A stretch of DNA of 64,000 nt from Roseiarcus sp963798015 (GCA_963798015.1 CAWCSA010000005.1:835771-899770); one strand, 5' to 3'; shown: positions 18,077 through 26,817, numbered from the stretch's first letter. Translations and numbers: made by a program. Notes: generated by a model not told the origin, from the sequence alone.

Positions 18077-19608
18077 GCGGCGCGCTCGCTCACGCCCGCC
18101 ATCAAGAGGCCGAGGTCCTGGGCGTTGGTCTCCTCGGGCCGGCGCTCGCCGGTAATGCGGCCGCCGCAGAGCACGATGATGCGGTCCGAGAGGGCGAAGA
18201 TCTCGTCGAGTTCGACCGAGACCAGCAGCACCGCCTTGCCGGCGTCGCGTTGGGCCACGATCCGCTTGTGGATGAACTCGATCGCGCCGATGTCCACGCC
18301 GCGCGTCGGCTGACCGACAAGCAGGATTTTCGGATTGCGTTCGATCTCGCGCGCCAGCACGATCTTCTGCTGATTGCCGCCGGAGAAATTTGCGGTCTTG
18401 AGCAACGGCGCGCGCGGCCGGACGTCGAAGGACTTCATCTTATCGTCGGCGTCGGCGATGATCGCCTTGCGGTCGTAGAAGAAACCTTTGCCGTAGACCT
18501 TCTCGCGATGAAATCCGAGCATCGCGCTCTCGCAGGCTTCGAACGGCATGACAAGCCCGACGCGATGGCGATCTTCAGGCACGTGCCCAACACCGAGCAG
18601 CCGCTCCGCGTGTGGATTGCGCTTCTGCGCCGGAATTGGCTCACCTTCGATCAGGATCTCGCCTGAACTTAAGCCGCGGATGCCCGCGAGCGCTTCGAGG
18701 AGCTCGGACTGGCCATTGCCGGCGACGCCGGCCACGCCGAGAATCTCGCCCTCGCGCAATAGGAACGAAACGCCGTCGATGCGCGCGACGCCGCGGTCGT
18801 CGCGCACCACGAGATTGCGGGCTTCCAGCGCAATTGCGCCAGGGTGCGAGGGCCCTTTTTCGACCTTCATGATTACCTTGCGGCCGACCATCGCGTCGGC
18901 GAGCTCGGGCGGCGATGTCCTCGCGGTGTCAAATGTCGCGACCATCTCGCCACGCCGCATGACAGAGACGCGGTCTGTCAACGACATGATCTCGCGCAAT
19001 TTGTGGGTGATGAAGATGATGGTCTTGTTCTCGCGCTTGAGCACGCGCAGCATCTCGAACAATTGGTCCGCCTCGGCCGGCGTCAGCACTGCCGTCGGCT
19101 CGTCGAGCACGAGGATCTCAGCGCCGCGCACCAGCGCCTTCAGGATCTCAACTCGCTGCTGCAGGCCGACCGACAATTCCCCGACAATGGCGTCGGGATC
19201 CACCACGAGGCCGTATTCACGCCCGAGTTCGGCCAGTCGCTTGCGGATTGCGCTCGCGCCTTCGGCGAGCAGCGGGCCCCCCTCCGCGCCGAGCATCACG
19301 TTTTCGAGCACAGAGAGCGGCGGCACCAGCATGAAGTGCTGATGCACCATGCCGATGCCGTGGCTGATCGCCTCGCGCGAGGAGCGGATTCTGACCGGCT
19401 CGCCGTTGACGCGGATCTCGCCGCTGTCGGCTTCATAGAAGCCGTACAGAATGGACATCAATGTCGATTTGCCGGCGCCGTTTTCGCCGACGATCCCGTG
19501 GATCACGCCGCGTTCGACGACAAGATTGACATTGTTGTTGGCGTGAACCGCGCCGAAGCTCTTGTCGATGCCGATGAGTTCGATGGCGGGAGCTGTTGGG
19601 GCCGTCAT
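18073..19608 (-). CDS. ABC transporter ATP-binding protein, two ABC domains (NupO-like)
   Basis: A 511-residue fusion of two nucleotide-binding domains. Domain 1 has Walker A GENGAGKST (41-49), an unusual signature loop LSVGLQQRVEIL and Walker B ILVLDEPTAVLTP. Domain 2 has a degenerate Walker A (GVAGNGQSEL), signature FSGGNQQKIVLARE and LLVGQPTRGVD. That arrangement is normal for sugar and nucleoside ATPases of the RbsA/MglA/NupO class, in which only one site is fully active. It energises the two permeases encoded immediately downstream. Confidence 0.95.
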   Translation of the reverse strand: MTAPTAPAIELIGIDKSFGAVHANNNVNLVVERGVIHGIVGENGAGKSTLMSILYGFYEADSGEIRVNGEPVRIRSSREAISHGIGMVHQHFMLVPPLSVLENVMLGAEGGPLLAEGASAIRKRLAELGREYGLVVDPDAIVGELSVGLQQRVEILKALVRGAEILVLDEPTAVLTPAEADQLFEMLRVLKRENKTIIFITHKLREIMSLTDRVSVMRRGEMVATFDTARTSPPELADAMVGRKVIMKVEKGPSHPGAIALEARNLVVRDDRGVARIDGVSFLLREGEILGVAGVAGNGQSELLEALAGIRGLSSGEILIEGEPIPAQKRNPHAERLLGVGHVPEDRHRVGLVMPFEACESAMLGFHREKVYGKGFFYDRKAIIADADDKMKSFDVRPRAPLLKTANFSGGNQQKIVLAREIERNPKILLVGQPTRGVDIGAIEFIHKRIVAQRDAGKAVLLVSVELDEIFALSDRIIVLCGGRITGERRPEETNAQDLGLLMAGVSERAA

Positions 19609-19691
19609 CAGTTCGCCCCGACGACGAGGCGGCGTCCCAACATCGTTCGTCGGCGACCGAATGGCGACGAACGAGCATAAGGGAGGACGTC

Positions 19692-19716
19692 GATGGCCGG
19701 ATTAGCCCCGGCCATC
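19692..19716 (-). other. Stem-loop between binding protein and ATPase genes
   Basis: GATGGCCGG and CCGGCCATC arms (9 bp) enclose a short loop in the 143 bp gap between the BMP binding protein gene and the ATPase gene. No U-run follows on the minus strand, so it is more likely an mRNA-stabilising or attenuating hairpin, which would let the binding protein be made in excess over the membrane subunits. The function is inferred. Confidence 0.45.
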
Positions 19717-19751
19717 AAAGTCACGAGCAACGGCCTTCCTCGAAGGGCGCT

Positions 19752-20768
19752 CTACTCGGCTGGGCACTTGTTGTCGGACATGTAGTCGTGGACCTGAATC
19801 TTGCCCGAGATGATGTCTTTCTCGGCCTGGTCCGCAGCAGCCTTCGCCTCGGGGGTGAGAATCTTTTCGTTGTTCTTATCGACGGCGTAACCAACCCCGT
19901 CGTCCTTGAGGCCGAACACCTCGACGCCGGCTTTCCACTTTCCATTCTTCGCGTCCATGAAGGAATCATAGGTGGCGACGTCGACGTGCTTGAGCATCGA
20001 GGTCAAGACACGGCCGGGGAAAAGGCCGTTCTGGTTGGAATCGACGCCGATGCCGAACTTGCCGCCGTCCGCCGCCGCCTTCAGCACACCCTGACCAGTC
20101 GCGCCCGCCGCGGCGTAGATGACGTCGGCGCCCCGATCCATTTGCGACTTGGCGAGCTCGCCGCCTTTGACGGGATCGTTCCAGGCGGCCGGCGTGGTGC
20201 CCGTCATGTTGGCGAACACTTCATCCTTGCCGTCGGAAGCGTATTTGACGCCCTGCTCGTATCCGCATTCGAACTTCGAGATCAGCGGGATATCCATGCC
20301 GCCGACGAAGCCGACCTTGCCGGTCTTCGATGTCTTCGCCGCGATAACGCCGACGACAAACGAGCCCTCCTGTTCCTTGAACACGATCGACTGGACATTC
20401 GGCAGGTCGACCACGTCGTCGATGATGCCGAATTTCGTCTTGGGATATTCGGGGGCGATTTTCTTCAGTGCGGTTTCCCAGGCGAAGCCCACGGTCATGA
20501 TCGGCGAATAGCCGTCCTTTGCGAACTTACGAAGGACCTGCTCGCGCTGCAACTCGTTCTGGATCTCGAGATCGCGGAAATCGATGCCGGTCTCCTTCTT
20601 GAACTTTGTCGCGCCGTTGAACACACCCTCGTTGAACGATTTGTCGAACTTGCCGCCGAGATCATAAAGAACGGCGGGCTTGATCGTGTCGGCCGCATAG
20701 GCCGAGACGGAGGCCAGAAGACTTCCGGCAAAAGCCGCCAACGTCACGAGCGTGGTGCGACCGAACAT
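19752..20768 (-). CDS. BMP family ABC transporter substrate-binding protein
   Basis: A 338-residue protein with signal peptide (cleavage near SAYA-ADTIKP) and the Bmp/PnrA fold. Landmarks are VLYDLGGKFDKSFNEG near residue 35 and GFVGGMDIPLISKFECGYEQGVKYA, with YAAAGATGQGVLKAA near 230. Members bind purine or pyrimidine nucleosides in the periplasm. It heads the transporter operon. A 143 bp gap with a stem-loop separates it from the ATPase gene, consistent with a higher expression level. No lipobox is visible, so it is probably a soluble periplasmic protein. Confidence 0.93.
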   Translation of the reverse strand: MFGRTTLVTLAAFAGSLLASVSAYAADTIKPAVLYDLGGKFDKSFNEGVFNGATKFKKETGIDFRDLEIQNELQREQVLRKFAKDGYSPIMTVGFAWETALKKIAPEYPKTKFGIIDDVVDLPNVQSIVFKEQEGSFVVGVIAAKTSKTGKVGFVGGMDIPLISKFECGYEQGVKYASDGKDEVFANMTGTTPAAWNDPVKGGELAKSQMDRGADVIYAAAGATGQGVLKAAADGGKFGIGVDSNQNGLFPGRVLTSMLKHVDVATYDSFMDAKNGKWKAGVEVFGLKDDGVGYAVDKNNEKILTPEAKAAADQAEKDIISGKIQVHDYMSDNKCPAE

Positions 20769-20988
20769 ATCCAGACCTCCGTTTGGCGCGAGCGGCTCCC
20801 GAGCCCGCGCCCCAAGAAACTAACCGGCTGGTCGAGGTGGTCCGCCCGCAACTTGAGTGTCAAGCCGGGCCGAGCCGTTCCAGCGGAGAACGGAATCGAG
20901 ACTATGCGGGCAAATTACCGAGAGCAAGCGCAAGCCATGAGCCGGAGGCGGAGTGCTCGGCAGGGGCCATCCGTCGGTCAGGCCGAAA

Positions 20989-21924
20989 CTAGTTGAACAG
21001 CGACGAGACGCTTTCTTCTTTGGCGATGCGGCCGATCGCCTCGCCAATCAGGGGGGCGATCGAGATCACGCGGATATTGCGGGCGACCCGCACCGCCTCG
21101 GTCGGCTGAATCGTGTCGGTGAGCACGAGTTCGCTGAGCTTGGACGCGGCAACGCGCGCGACCGCCCCGCCCGATAGAACGCCGTGGGTGATGTAGGCCG
21201 ATACGCTCGTGGCGCCTCCCTCGAGCAGGGCGTCAGCGGCGTTGCAAAGCGTGCCGCCCGAATCGACAATGTCGTCGAGCAATACGCAATGGCGGCCCGC
21301 GATGTCGCCGATCACGTTCATCACTTCTGATTCGCCCGCCCGCTCGCGTCGCTTGTCGACGATCGCGAGTGGCGCGTCGAGGCGCTTGGCGAGCGCCCGG
21401 GCGCGCACCACGCCGCCGACGTCGGGAGACACCACCATCACATTCTTGCTGCCATTGTGATGGGCCTGGATGTCGCGCACCATGGTCGGGGCGCCGAACA
21501 GATTGTCGGTCGGAATGTCGAAGAAGCCCTGGATCTGGCCCGCGTGCAGATCGACCGTGAGGACCCGGTCCGCGCCGGCGCGCGTGATCAGATTGGCCAC
21601 GAGCTTGGCCGAGATGGGCGAGCGCGGCCCGGGCTTTCGGTCCTGGCGCGCATAGCCGAAATAGGGGATGACCGCCGTGATGCGCTGCGCCGAGGCACGC
21701 CGCAACGCGTCGATCATGATGAGCAGCTCCATCAGATTGTCGTTCGCCGGATAGGACGTCGACTGGATGATGAACGCATCCCGTCCGCGCACGTTTTCGA
21801 GGATTTCGACGAAGATCTCGAGGTCGGCGAAGCGGCGGACATGGCAGCCAGTCAGCGGCTCGCCCAGATAAGCGGCGATCGCCTCCGCCAGCGGCCGATT
21901 GGAATTGCCGGCCAAAATCTTCAT
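20989..21924 (-). CDS. prs: Ribose-phosphate pyrophosphokinase (PRPP synthetase)
   Basis: Class I PRPP synthetase, 311 residues from the internal ATG at 21924 (MKILAGNSNRPLAEAIA); the frame also allows an ATG 12 bp upstream. Conserved segments include FADLEIFVEILENVRGRD, YFGYARQDRK, the phosphate/ribose loop VLLDDIVDSGGTL, and DLHAGQIQGFF. It transfers pyrophosphate from ATP to ribose 5-phosphate, making PRPP for purine, pyrimidine, histidine and tryptophan synthesis. It follows the nucleoside transport genes, but a 220 bp gap and its housekeeping role suggest an independent unit. Confidence 0.96.
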   Translation of the reverse strand: MKILAGNSNRPLAEAIAAYLGEPLTGCHVRRFADLEIFVEILENVRGRDAFIIQSTSYPANDNLMELLIMIDALRRASAQRITAVIPYFGYARQDRKPGPRSPISAKLVANLITRAGADRVLTVDLHAGQIQGFFDIPTDNLFGAPTMVRDIQAHHNGSKNVMVVSPDVGGVVRARALAKRLDAPLAIVDKRRERAGESEVMNVIGDIAGRHCVLLDDIVDSGGTLCNAADALLEGGATSVSAYITHGVLSGGAVARVAASKLSELVLTDTIQPTEAVRVARNIRVISIAPLIGEAIGRIAKEESVSSLFN

Positions 21925-22071
21925 CGTGCCGGGCACGGCCTATTCTCCAAACGCGCGCTCGAGCGCGATTTAGCGCGGGCGAGGCGGGTCATAGCAGCCG
22001 CTTGGCGCTCGAACAACATGACACTGGTATTGCGGCGGGCGGTCGCCGGCCGGCTGTCCACAAGAAAAAGC

Positions 22072-22626
22072 TTATTGTGCGTAGCTGAGAGCTGCACTCG
22101 CGGGCGCGGCCTCGGGAGTGTTGGAGAGGTAAGCGGCGAGGTCGTCGGCGCATTTGGCGGCGACGCTGTTCAGCGCCGCATCGTCGATCATCGCCCAGGC
22201 GTCATCGCCGGAGCCTTTGACCGCGATCGCATCGCTAAGTCGTTGGGCGCGCTGTTTGTCCGGCGTGAACACGTCCCAGACGATATCGACCTCCGCTCCA
22301 CCCTCAATCAGCGAAGCGGTGACATAGCCTCGCGCCAGATAGCGCGCCTTGGCAGGCGCCGCGACGGCGATCCGGCGCGCCGCCGCAGCTTCATCGAGGC
22401 TCTGCCGGAAGCGCTCGGAAACGTCGGCCGGCGCACCGTCGACCGACGCGATCGCGACCGTGGCGCCAGCCATGTTGGCGTCAGTGCGCAGGGCGAACTG
22501 CGCCTGAGCATCCGTGTTCGGCGGATTACCGGCGACGTCGTTGCAACCGCTGAGCAGCCCGCCAGCAAACAACAGACTGAGACCCGCGGCACACGCCCTC
22601 GCTGAGTTCTTGATGTTTAAACTCAC
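22072..22626 (-). CDS. Putative lipoprotein of unknown function
   Basis: From GTG 22626 the product has 184 residues and starts with a lipoprotein signal: a hydrophobic segment, then the lipobox LLSGC near residue 24. The frame is open further upstream but carries no signal-like sequence there. The mature part is about 160 residues, with a segment KARYLARGYVTASLIEGGAEVDIVWDVFTPDK typical of an alpha/beta periplasmic lipoprotein. I recognise no named family. It is divergent from uvrC. Confidence 0.65.
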   Translation of the reverse strand: MSLNIKNSARACAAGLSLLFAGGLLSGCNDVAGNPPNTDAQAQFALRTDANMAGATVAIASVDGAPADVSERFRQSLDEAAAARRIAVAAPAKARYLARGYVTASLIEGGAEVDIVWDVFTPDKQRAQRLSDAIAVKGSGDDAWAMIDDAALNSVAAKCADDLAAYLSNTPEAAPASAALSYAQ

Positions 22627-22791
22627 GCTGAACGAACTCCCGCCCGCGGCGTGTCCGTCGCCGCGAAGCAAGGTTAATAATCCGTTAAGCCGCCCGCGCC
22701 AACAGCTAGTCGCAAAGTCCCTTAACGTCCATGCGTATCGCCACCCTCCCGCTATTCCCACCGCAGCCGCCTGCGCCTAGATAAGGCCCCC

Positions 22792-24795
22792 ATGAGCGGC
22801 CCACCGAACACCTTCCCTCCAGGCGAAGCCCCCGCGGCCGAGGCGCGGGAAGAAGCCGCGCTCGCGCGTGAGCTCGCGCCGGATACCGCGCCGCTCGAAA
22901 TCGCTTTTGATGAACCGGCCGCCGAACCGGGACGTCTCGTGCGCGGCGCCGAGACGATCCGCGCATTCTGGCGTCATGCCCCCTCGGGGCCGGGCGTCTA
23001 TCGTATGATCGGGTCCGAGGGCGAGGTGCTCTATGTCGGCAAGGCGCGTTCGATCAAGAAGCGCATCGCTGCCTATATGGCGCCCGAGCGCCAGCAGAGC
23101 CGTATCGCGCGCATGGTGGCGCAGACCCATTCGATGGTGTTCGTCACCACCGCGTCGGACGCCGAGGCGCTGCTGCTTGAGGCCAATCTCATCAAGCAGC
23201 TCAAGCCCCGCTACAATGTCACCCTGCGCGACGACAAGAGCTTTCCTTATATCCTGATCTGCACCGGACATGCCGCCCCGAGGCTCATCAAGCATCGTGG
23301 CGCCCGCAGCGTGGCCGGCGATTATTTCGGCCCGTTCGCGAGCGCCGGCGCGGTGTTTCGCACCCTAAATGCCCTGCAGCGGGCATTTCTCCTGCGCACC
23401 TGCTCGGACAGTTTTTACGCCAATCGAACCCGGCCGTGCCTGCTCCACCAGATCAAGCGCTGCTCGGCGCCGTGCACCGGGGAAATCGCGCTCGACGACT
23501 ATGCCAATCTGGTCACGGAAGCGCGCGATTTTCTTTCCGGCCGCAGCCGGGCGATCAAGAGCCGCCTTGGCCACGCGATGAACGAGGCCGCCGCCGCGCT
23601 CGATTTTGAAAGCGCGGCGCGCCTGCGCGACCGCATCAGCGCGCTCTCCGCAATTCAGGGCGAGCAGAGCGTCAATCCTCGCTCGATCGCCGAAGCCGAC
23701 GTGTTCGCGGTCACCGACGAGGCGGGGCAGTTCTGTGTCGAGGTGTTCTTCTTCCGCACCTATCAGAACTGGGGCAACCGCGCCTATTTTCCTCGCGCCG
23801 ACCGGGCTCTGTCCCGCGAGGAGGTGCTCGACGCCTTCTTGTCGCAATTCTATCTCGACCGTCCCGCGCCGCGTCTCGTGCTCTTGAGCCACGATGTTCC
23901 GAGCGCGGGGACTTTGGCCGAAGTCTTGAGCGCGCGTGTCGGACATCGCATCGCCATTGGCGCGCCGCGCCGCGGTGAAAAGAAGGATCTGGTCGACGCG
24001 GCCTTGCGCAACGCGCAACAAGCTTTATCGCGCAAGCTCGCGGAATCGGCGACCCAGGAAAGGCTGATCGCCGCGCTCAGCGAGGCATTCGGCGTCGATA
24101 AGCCGATCCGGCGGGTCGAGATCTACGACAATTCCCACATCATGGGGACCAACGCGATCGGCGCCATGGTGGTCGCCGGACCGGAAGGCTTCGTCAAGAG
24201 CCAGTACCGCGCGTTCAACATCAAGAGCGTGGATCTGACGCCTGGCGACGACTACGGCATGATGCGCGAAGTGCTGACGCGCCGCTTCGCTCGCCTCAAG
24301 CGGCAGGGCGAGACGGCGGAGCCAAGCGCTTTTCCCGATACGCCGGACCTCGTCATCATCGACGGCGGGCGGGGCCAATTCGAGGCCGCGCGCGAGGTCC
24401 TGGCGGCGCTCGGAATCGAGGGGATAAGGCTGGTGGCGATCGCCAAGGGCCCCGACCGCAATGCGGGCCGCGAGACCTTCTTCGTCGAGGGACGTGAGCC
24501 ATTCAAGCTGACCCCGCGCGATCCGGCTTTGTTCTTCATTCAGCGGCTGCGCGACGAGGCGCATCGTTTCGCCATCGGTACGCACCGCGCGCGGCGCAAG
24601 AAGGAGTTCGTGAAGAGCCCGCTCGACGAAATCCCCGGCATCGGCCCGGCGCGCAAGCGTGCCCTTCTGTTCGCTTTCGGCTCCGCCAAGGACGTCGCCA
24701 AAGCCGGCCTATCGGACCTCGAGAAGACGCCCGGCCTTAACGCCGCCACGGCTAAGCTCGTGTACGACTTCTTCCACGAGAACCGGGCGAGGTGA
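22792..24795 (+). CDS. uvrC: Excinuclease ABC subunit C
   Basis: A 667-residue UvrC with all domains in order. There is an alphaproteobacterial N-terminal extension of about 55 residues, then the GIY-YIG nuclease (GVY at 68-70, YVGKAR at 81-86), a cysteine cluster around residues 204-225, a UVR motif near 260-290 and the RNase H-like nuclease with EIYDNSHIMG and VIIDGGRGQFEAA. Tandem helix-hairpin-helix elements follow to the end. With UvrA and UvrB it makes both incisions around bulky DNA lesions. The gene stands alone, with 15 bp to the convergent vapC stop. Confidence 0.97.
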   Translation: MSGPPNTFPPGEAPAAEAREEAALARELAPDTAPLEIAFDEPAAEPGRLVRGAETIRAFWRHAPSGPGVYRMIGSEGEVLYVGKARSIKKRIAAYMAPERQQSRIARMVAQTHSMVFVTTASDAEALLLEANLIKQLKPRYNVTLRDDKSFPYILICTGHAAPRLIKHRGARSVAGDYFGPFASAGAVFRTLNALQRAFLLRTCSDSFYANRTRPCLLHQIKRCSAPCTGEIALDDYANLVTEARDFLSGRSRAIKSRLGHAMNEAAAALDFESAARLRDRISALSAIQGEQSVNPRSIAEADVFAVTDEAGQFCVEVFFFRTYQNWGNRAYFPRADRALSREEVLDAFLSQFYLDRPAPRLVLLSHDVPSAGTLAEVLSARVGHRIAIGAPRRGEKKDLVDAALRNAQQALSRKLAESATQERLIAALSEAFGVDKPIRRVEIYDNSHIMGTNAIGAMVVAGPEGFVKSQYRAFNIKSVDLTPGDDYGMMREVLTRRFARLKRQGETAEPSAFPDTPDLVIIDGGRGQFEAAREVLAALGIEGIRLVAIAKGPDRNAGRETFFVEGREPFKLTPRDPALFFIQRLRDEAHRFAIGTHRARRKKEFVKSPLDEIPGIGPARKRALLFAFGSAKDVAKAGLSDLEKTPGLNAATAKLVYDFFHENRAR

Positions 24796-24810
24796 CGAGG
24801 CGCCGCGGGC

Positions 24811-25218
24811 TTATCCCGCCCAGTCTTCGACCCTGAGCCCCGGCACGCGCTCGAACTCCCGCACATTCAATGTCGCGAGCGTTGCTCGGCGTCGGCGCGC
24901 CTGGGCGGCGATCAACGTGTCATAAGGTCCGATCGGCTGACCGCTCGCTTCGAGTACGGCGCGGATTTCGCCCGCTTCGCGCGCATCCTCGACATCGAAT
25001 GGGGGCTGATCGAACCCAGCCGATAGGAAGATTTCAAGCGTCCGGCGCGACTGCTCTCGGCGCTTGCTCTTGGCGCAGCCATATTCGAGCTCGAACACGA
25101 CGATGGCCGGGACCAGCATGGGCGTTCCGGCTGCAAGCTCGCGATGAAGCCGCTCGGCGATTTTTGGCCGCCGCTCGTTGATCGCGAAGATCACGACGTT
25201 CGTGTCAAGGCAGAACAC
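24811..25218 (-). CDS. vapC: VapC-type PIN-domain toxin
   Basis: A 135-residue PIN-domain ribonuclease starting at GTG 25218, 4 bp after the vapB stop. It opens FCLDTNVVIFAI with the first catalytic Asp. It continues with PAIVVFELEYGCAKS (Glu), PIGPYDTLIAAQA (Asp) and ends with LATLNVREFERVPGLRVEDW, the classic VapC finish. The toxin cleaves tRNA or other RNA when freed from VapB. Translation is coupled to the antitoxin by the tight spacing. Confidence 0.92.
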   Translation of the reverse strand: MFCLDTNVVIFAINERRPKIAERLHRELAAGTPMLVPAIVVFELEYGCAKSKRREQSRRTLEIFLSAGFDQPPFDVEDAREAGEIRAVLEASGQPIGPYDTLIAAQARRRRATLATLNVREFERVPGLRVEDWAG

Positions 25219-25222
25219 GGGA

Positions 25223-25480
25223 TCAGTCGAACGAAATTTCGTCGTCCGCCCCAGACGGAGTGTCTTCGGGCAACCCGTCGGGCAGGAACTTCCCGGCGCC
25301 GGCGGCGACCAGCTCCGCATGCCACGCGGCAACGTCGAAAGGCGCCTTCTCCAATGGCTCGAGGATGACTTTGTCGCCAACTCTGCTGACCCGCACCTCC
25401 TTGCCCGGCAGGCGGAATTCTTTCGGCAGGCGTACGGCCTGGCTGCGCCCGTGCATGAAGATCTTCGCTGTTGCGGTCAT
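25223..25480 (-). CDS. vapB: VapB-type antitoxin (AbrB/SpoVT fold)
   Basis: An 85-residue antitoxin. The N-terminal swapped-hairpin DNA-binding domain reads AKIFMHGRSQAVRLPKEFRLPG, and the C-terminal part is acidic and probably wraps the VapC active site. ATG 25480 lies 22 bp downstream of a perfect 12 bp inverted repeat that should be its own operator. It is co-transcribed with vapC. Binding of VapB and VapBC to the operator should give conditional autoregulation, as known for the family. Confidence 0.93.
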   Translation of the reverse strand: MTATAKIFMHGRSQAVRLPKEFRLPGKEVRVSRVGDKVILEPLEKAPFDVAAWHAELVAAGAGKFLPDGLPEDTPSGADDEISFD

Positions 25481-25501
25481 AGACGGCCCAAGAGACGGGG
25501 A

Positions 25502-25532
25502 ATATGATATCTATCGTTGGTAGATATCATAT
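25502..25532 (-). promoter_or_regulatory. VapBC autoregulatory operator
   Basis: The arms ATATGATATCTA (25502-25513) and TAGATATCATAT (25521-25532) are perfect complements of 12 bp, separated by a 7 bp spacer. Each arm contains GATATC. The site lies 22 bp upstream of vapB and would overlap its promoter. AbrB-type antitoxins commonly bind such repeats. Confidence 0.8.
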
Positions 25533-25586
25533 CCCGAACGCACAGGTCAAATATCCGCGAATCCGCAAGAATGGCTGGGGCCAGCG

Positions 25587-25997
25587 TCAATCTGTCCGCG
25601 CCAGGACCTGCTCCAGCTTGGCAAAGAAGTTCCCCCAACCCACTTTGGCCCCTTGATAGAACTGCTCCTGATCCGGCCGGAAGCCCGCCTGCTCCATGCG
25701 CAAATTCGTGCCTTTGCTCGTTGGAGTGAGCGTCCAGGTGACGACGCTTTCAAGTCCATGGGCCGCCCAGCTGTAGGACAGCGTCCTCAGCGGTTGGACT
25801 TTGAGGACTTGGCAGTCGACTGCGCCCCAGCCGCCGGTAAGATTGAACTTGTGGTCCACGACCGGCTCGAAATCGGTTTTCATTAGCCACTCCTCGATCA
25901 GATGCGGCTCGGTCAACGCGCGCCAGATCTTTTCCGGCGCATAAGGGATCTCGCGTTCGACGACGACGGTGCGGGTTTCGGTGGCGGCGCCAGTCAT
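25587..25997 (-). CDS. SRPBCC (AHSA1-like) domain protein
   Basis: A 136-residue START/SRPBCC protein related to the activator of Hsp90 homologue 1 (AHSA1) C-terminal domain. The opening TVVVEREIPYAPEKIWRAL and the LIEEWLM segment are hallmarks, and LSYSW, TWTLTP and the final amphipathic helix complete the fold. Such proteins bind hydrophobic ligands and are often encoded beside ArsR regulators. Here it is the last gene of ArsR-DUF1801-SRPBCC on the minus strand, 13 bp after the DUF1801 gene. The ligand is unknown. Confidence 0.9.
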   Translation of the reverse strand: MTGAATETRTVVVEREIPYAPEKIWRALTEPHLIEEWLMKTDFEPVVDHKFNLTGGWGAVDCQVLKVQPLRTLSYSWAAHGLESVVTWTLTPTSKGTNLRMEQAGFRPDQEQFYQGAKVGWGNFFAKLEQVLARTD

Positions 25998-26010
25998 GGG
26001 TTCATCTTCC

Positions 26011-26445
26011 TTACTTCCTGGAGCGGGCGGGGCGAGCGGCTGGCTTTGAGGCGTTCAGCGCCACGGCGGCGCGAATGAGCGCCTTCAGCGCAGCCTCATC
26101 GATCGCGTCGCCCTCATGAATGTCGATGGCTCGTCGAGTGTTTCCATCGAGGCTCGAGTTGAACAGGCCTGAAGAATCTTCGAGCGCGGCGCCCTTGGCG
26201 AATGTGAGCTTCACCACGCCCTTGTAGGTTTCGCCGGTGCAGATAATTCCTCCGTGCGACCACACCGGAACGCCTCGCCACTTCCACTCTTCGACCGCTT
26301 CCGGATCCGCCTCTTTGATGAGGCTTCGCACCTGGGCCAGCGTCACTCCCCGCCAGTCGTTGAGCGCCTTGATTCGCGCGTCGATCAGCGCCGAGGGGGA
26401 GGTCTCCACTGTATCTTTCGAGCCCGTCGTCGATTGTTTGCTCAT
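26011..26445 (-). CDS. DUF1801 domain protein
   Basis: A 144-residue protein with a DUF1801 (YdhG-like) domain. Key segments are RIKALNDWRGVTLAQVRSLIKEADPEAVEEWKWRGVPVWS and GVVKLTFAKGAALEDSS. Start ATG 26445 overlaps the ArsR stop (26442) by 4 bp, indicating coupling. An ATG further upstream is in frame but lies inside arsR. The basic C-terminus ends RPARSRK. Biochemical function is not established for this domain family, and genome context usually places it with ArsR and SRPBCC genes, as here. Confidence 0.88.
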   Translation of the reverse strand: MSKQSTTGSKDTVETSPSALIDARIKALNDWRGVTLAQVRSLIKEADPEAVEEWKWRGVPVWSHGGIICTGETYKGVVKLTFAKGAALEDSSGLFNSSLDGNTRRAIDIHEGDAIDEAALKALIRAAVALNASKPAARPARSRK

Positions 26446-26765
26446 TGGTCCATCCTCCTGAGCAGATCCTCGAGGCCGTCGAACCGGCTCTCCCAGAACC
26501 CTTTCATCTCGCTGGTCCAATCGATCAGCGGGATTAAGGCGCTGACCTCGGCGCGATAATGCGTCTGCCGGCCTTGATGGCGGTCGCGCGCCAGCCCGGC
26601 CTGTTTCAGCACCCGCAGGTGCTTCGAGACGGCCGGTTGCGAGATACCGGCCTGAGCAGTCAGCGCGCCGACCGTCTGCTCGCCGTCACGGCAAAGACGC
26701 TCGAAGATCGCGCGCCTCGTCGGATCGGCAAGCGTTCGGAAGAGCGTGTCATGAGCATCTGGCAT
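26442..26765 (-). CDS. ArsR-family transcriptional regulator
   Basis: A 107-residue winged-helix repressor beginning MPDAHDTLFRTLADPTRRAIFERL, with recognition helix QPAVSKHLRVLKQAGL. The metal-binding ELCVCDL motif of the metal sensors is absent, so this is the SdpR/YgaV-like kind often paired with SRPBCC proteins. It heads a coupled operon with DUF1801 and SRPBCC genes. Repeats just upstream of its start (26774-26817) are likely its own operator. Confidence 0.92.
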   Translation of the reverse strand: MPDAHDTLFRTLADPTRRAIFERLCRDGEQTVGALTAQAGISQPAVSKHLRVLKQAGLARDRHQGRQTHYRAEVSALIPLIDWTSEMKGFWESRFDGLEDLLRRMDQ

Positions 26766-26773
26766 TCGGATTG

Positions 26774-26817
26774 ATAACTCATCGGCTATGTATCCAATTC
26801 ATAACCATCAGGCTATG
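26774..26817 (-). promoter_or_regulatory. Candidate ArsR operator: repeats upstream of arsR
   Basis: Two 17 bp copies of ATAAC-N5-GGCTATG lie at 26774-26790 and 26801-26817, a 27 bp period. The inner parts also form an imperfect inverted repeat (GGCTATG with CATAACC). The block begins 9 bp before the arsR start codon, the usual place for autorepression. Binding is inferred. Confidence 0.6.

Noticed and set aside
19596..20996. A plus-strand open frame of 466 codons opposite the BMP binding protein
   Set aside because: Antisense shadow; the minus-strand gene has signal peptide and family motifs.
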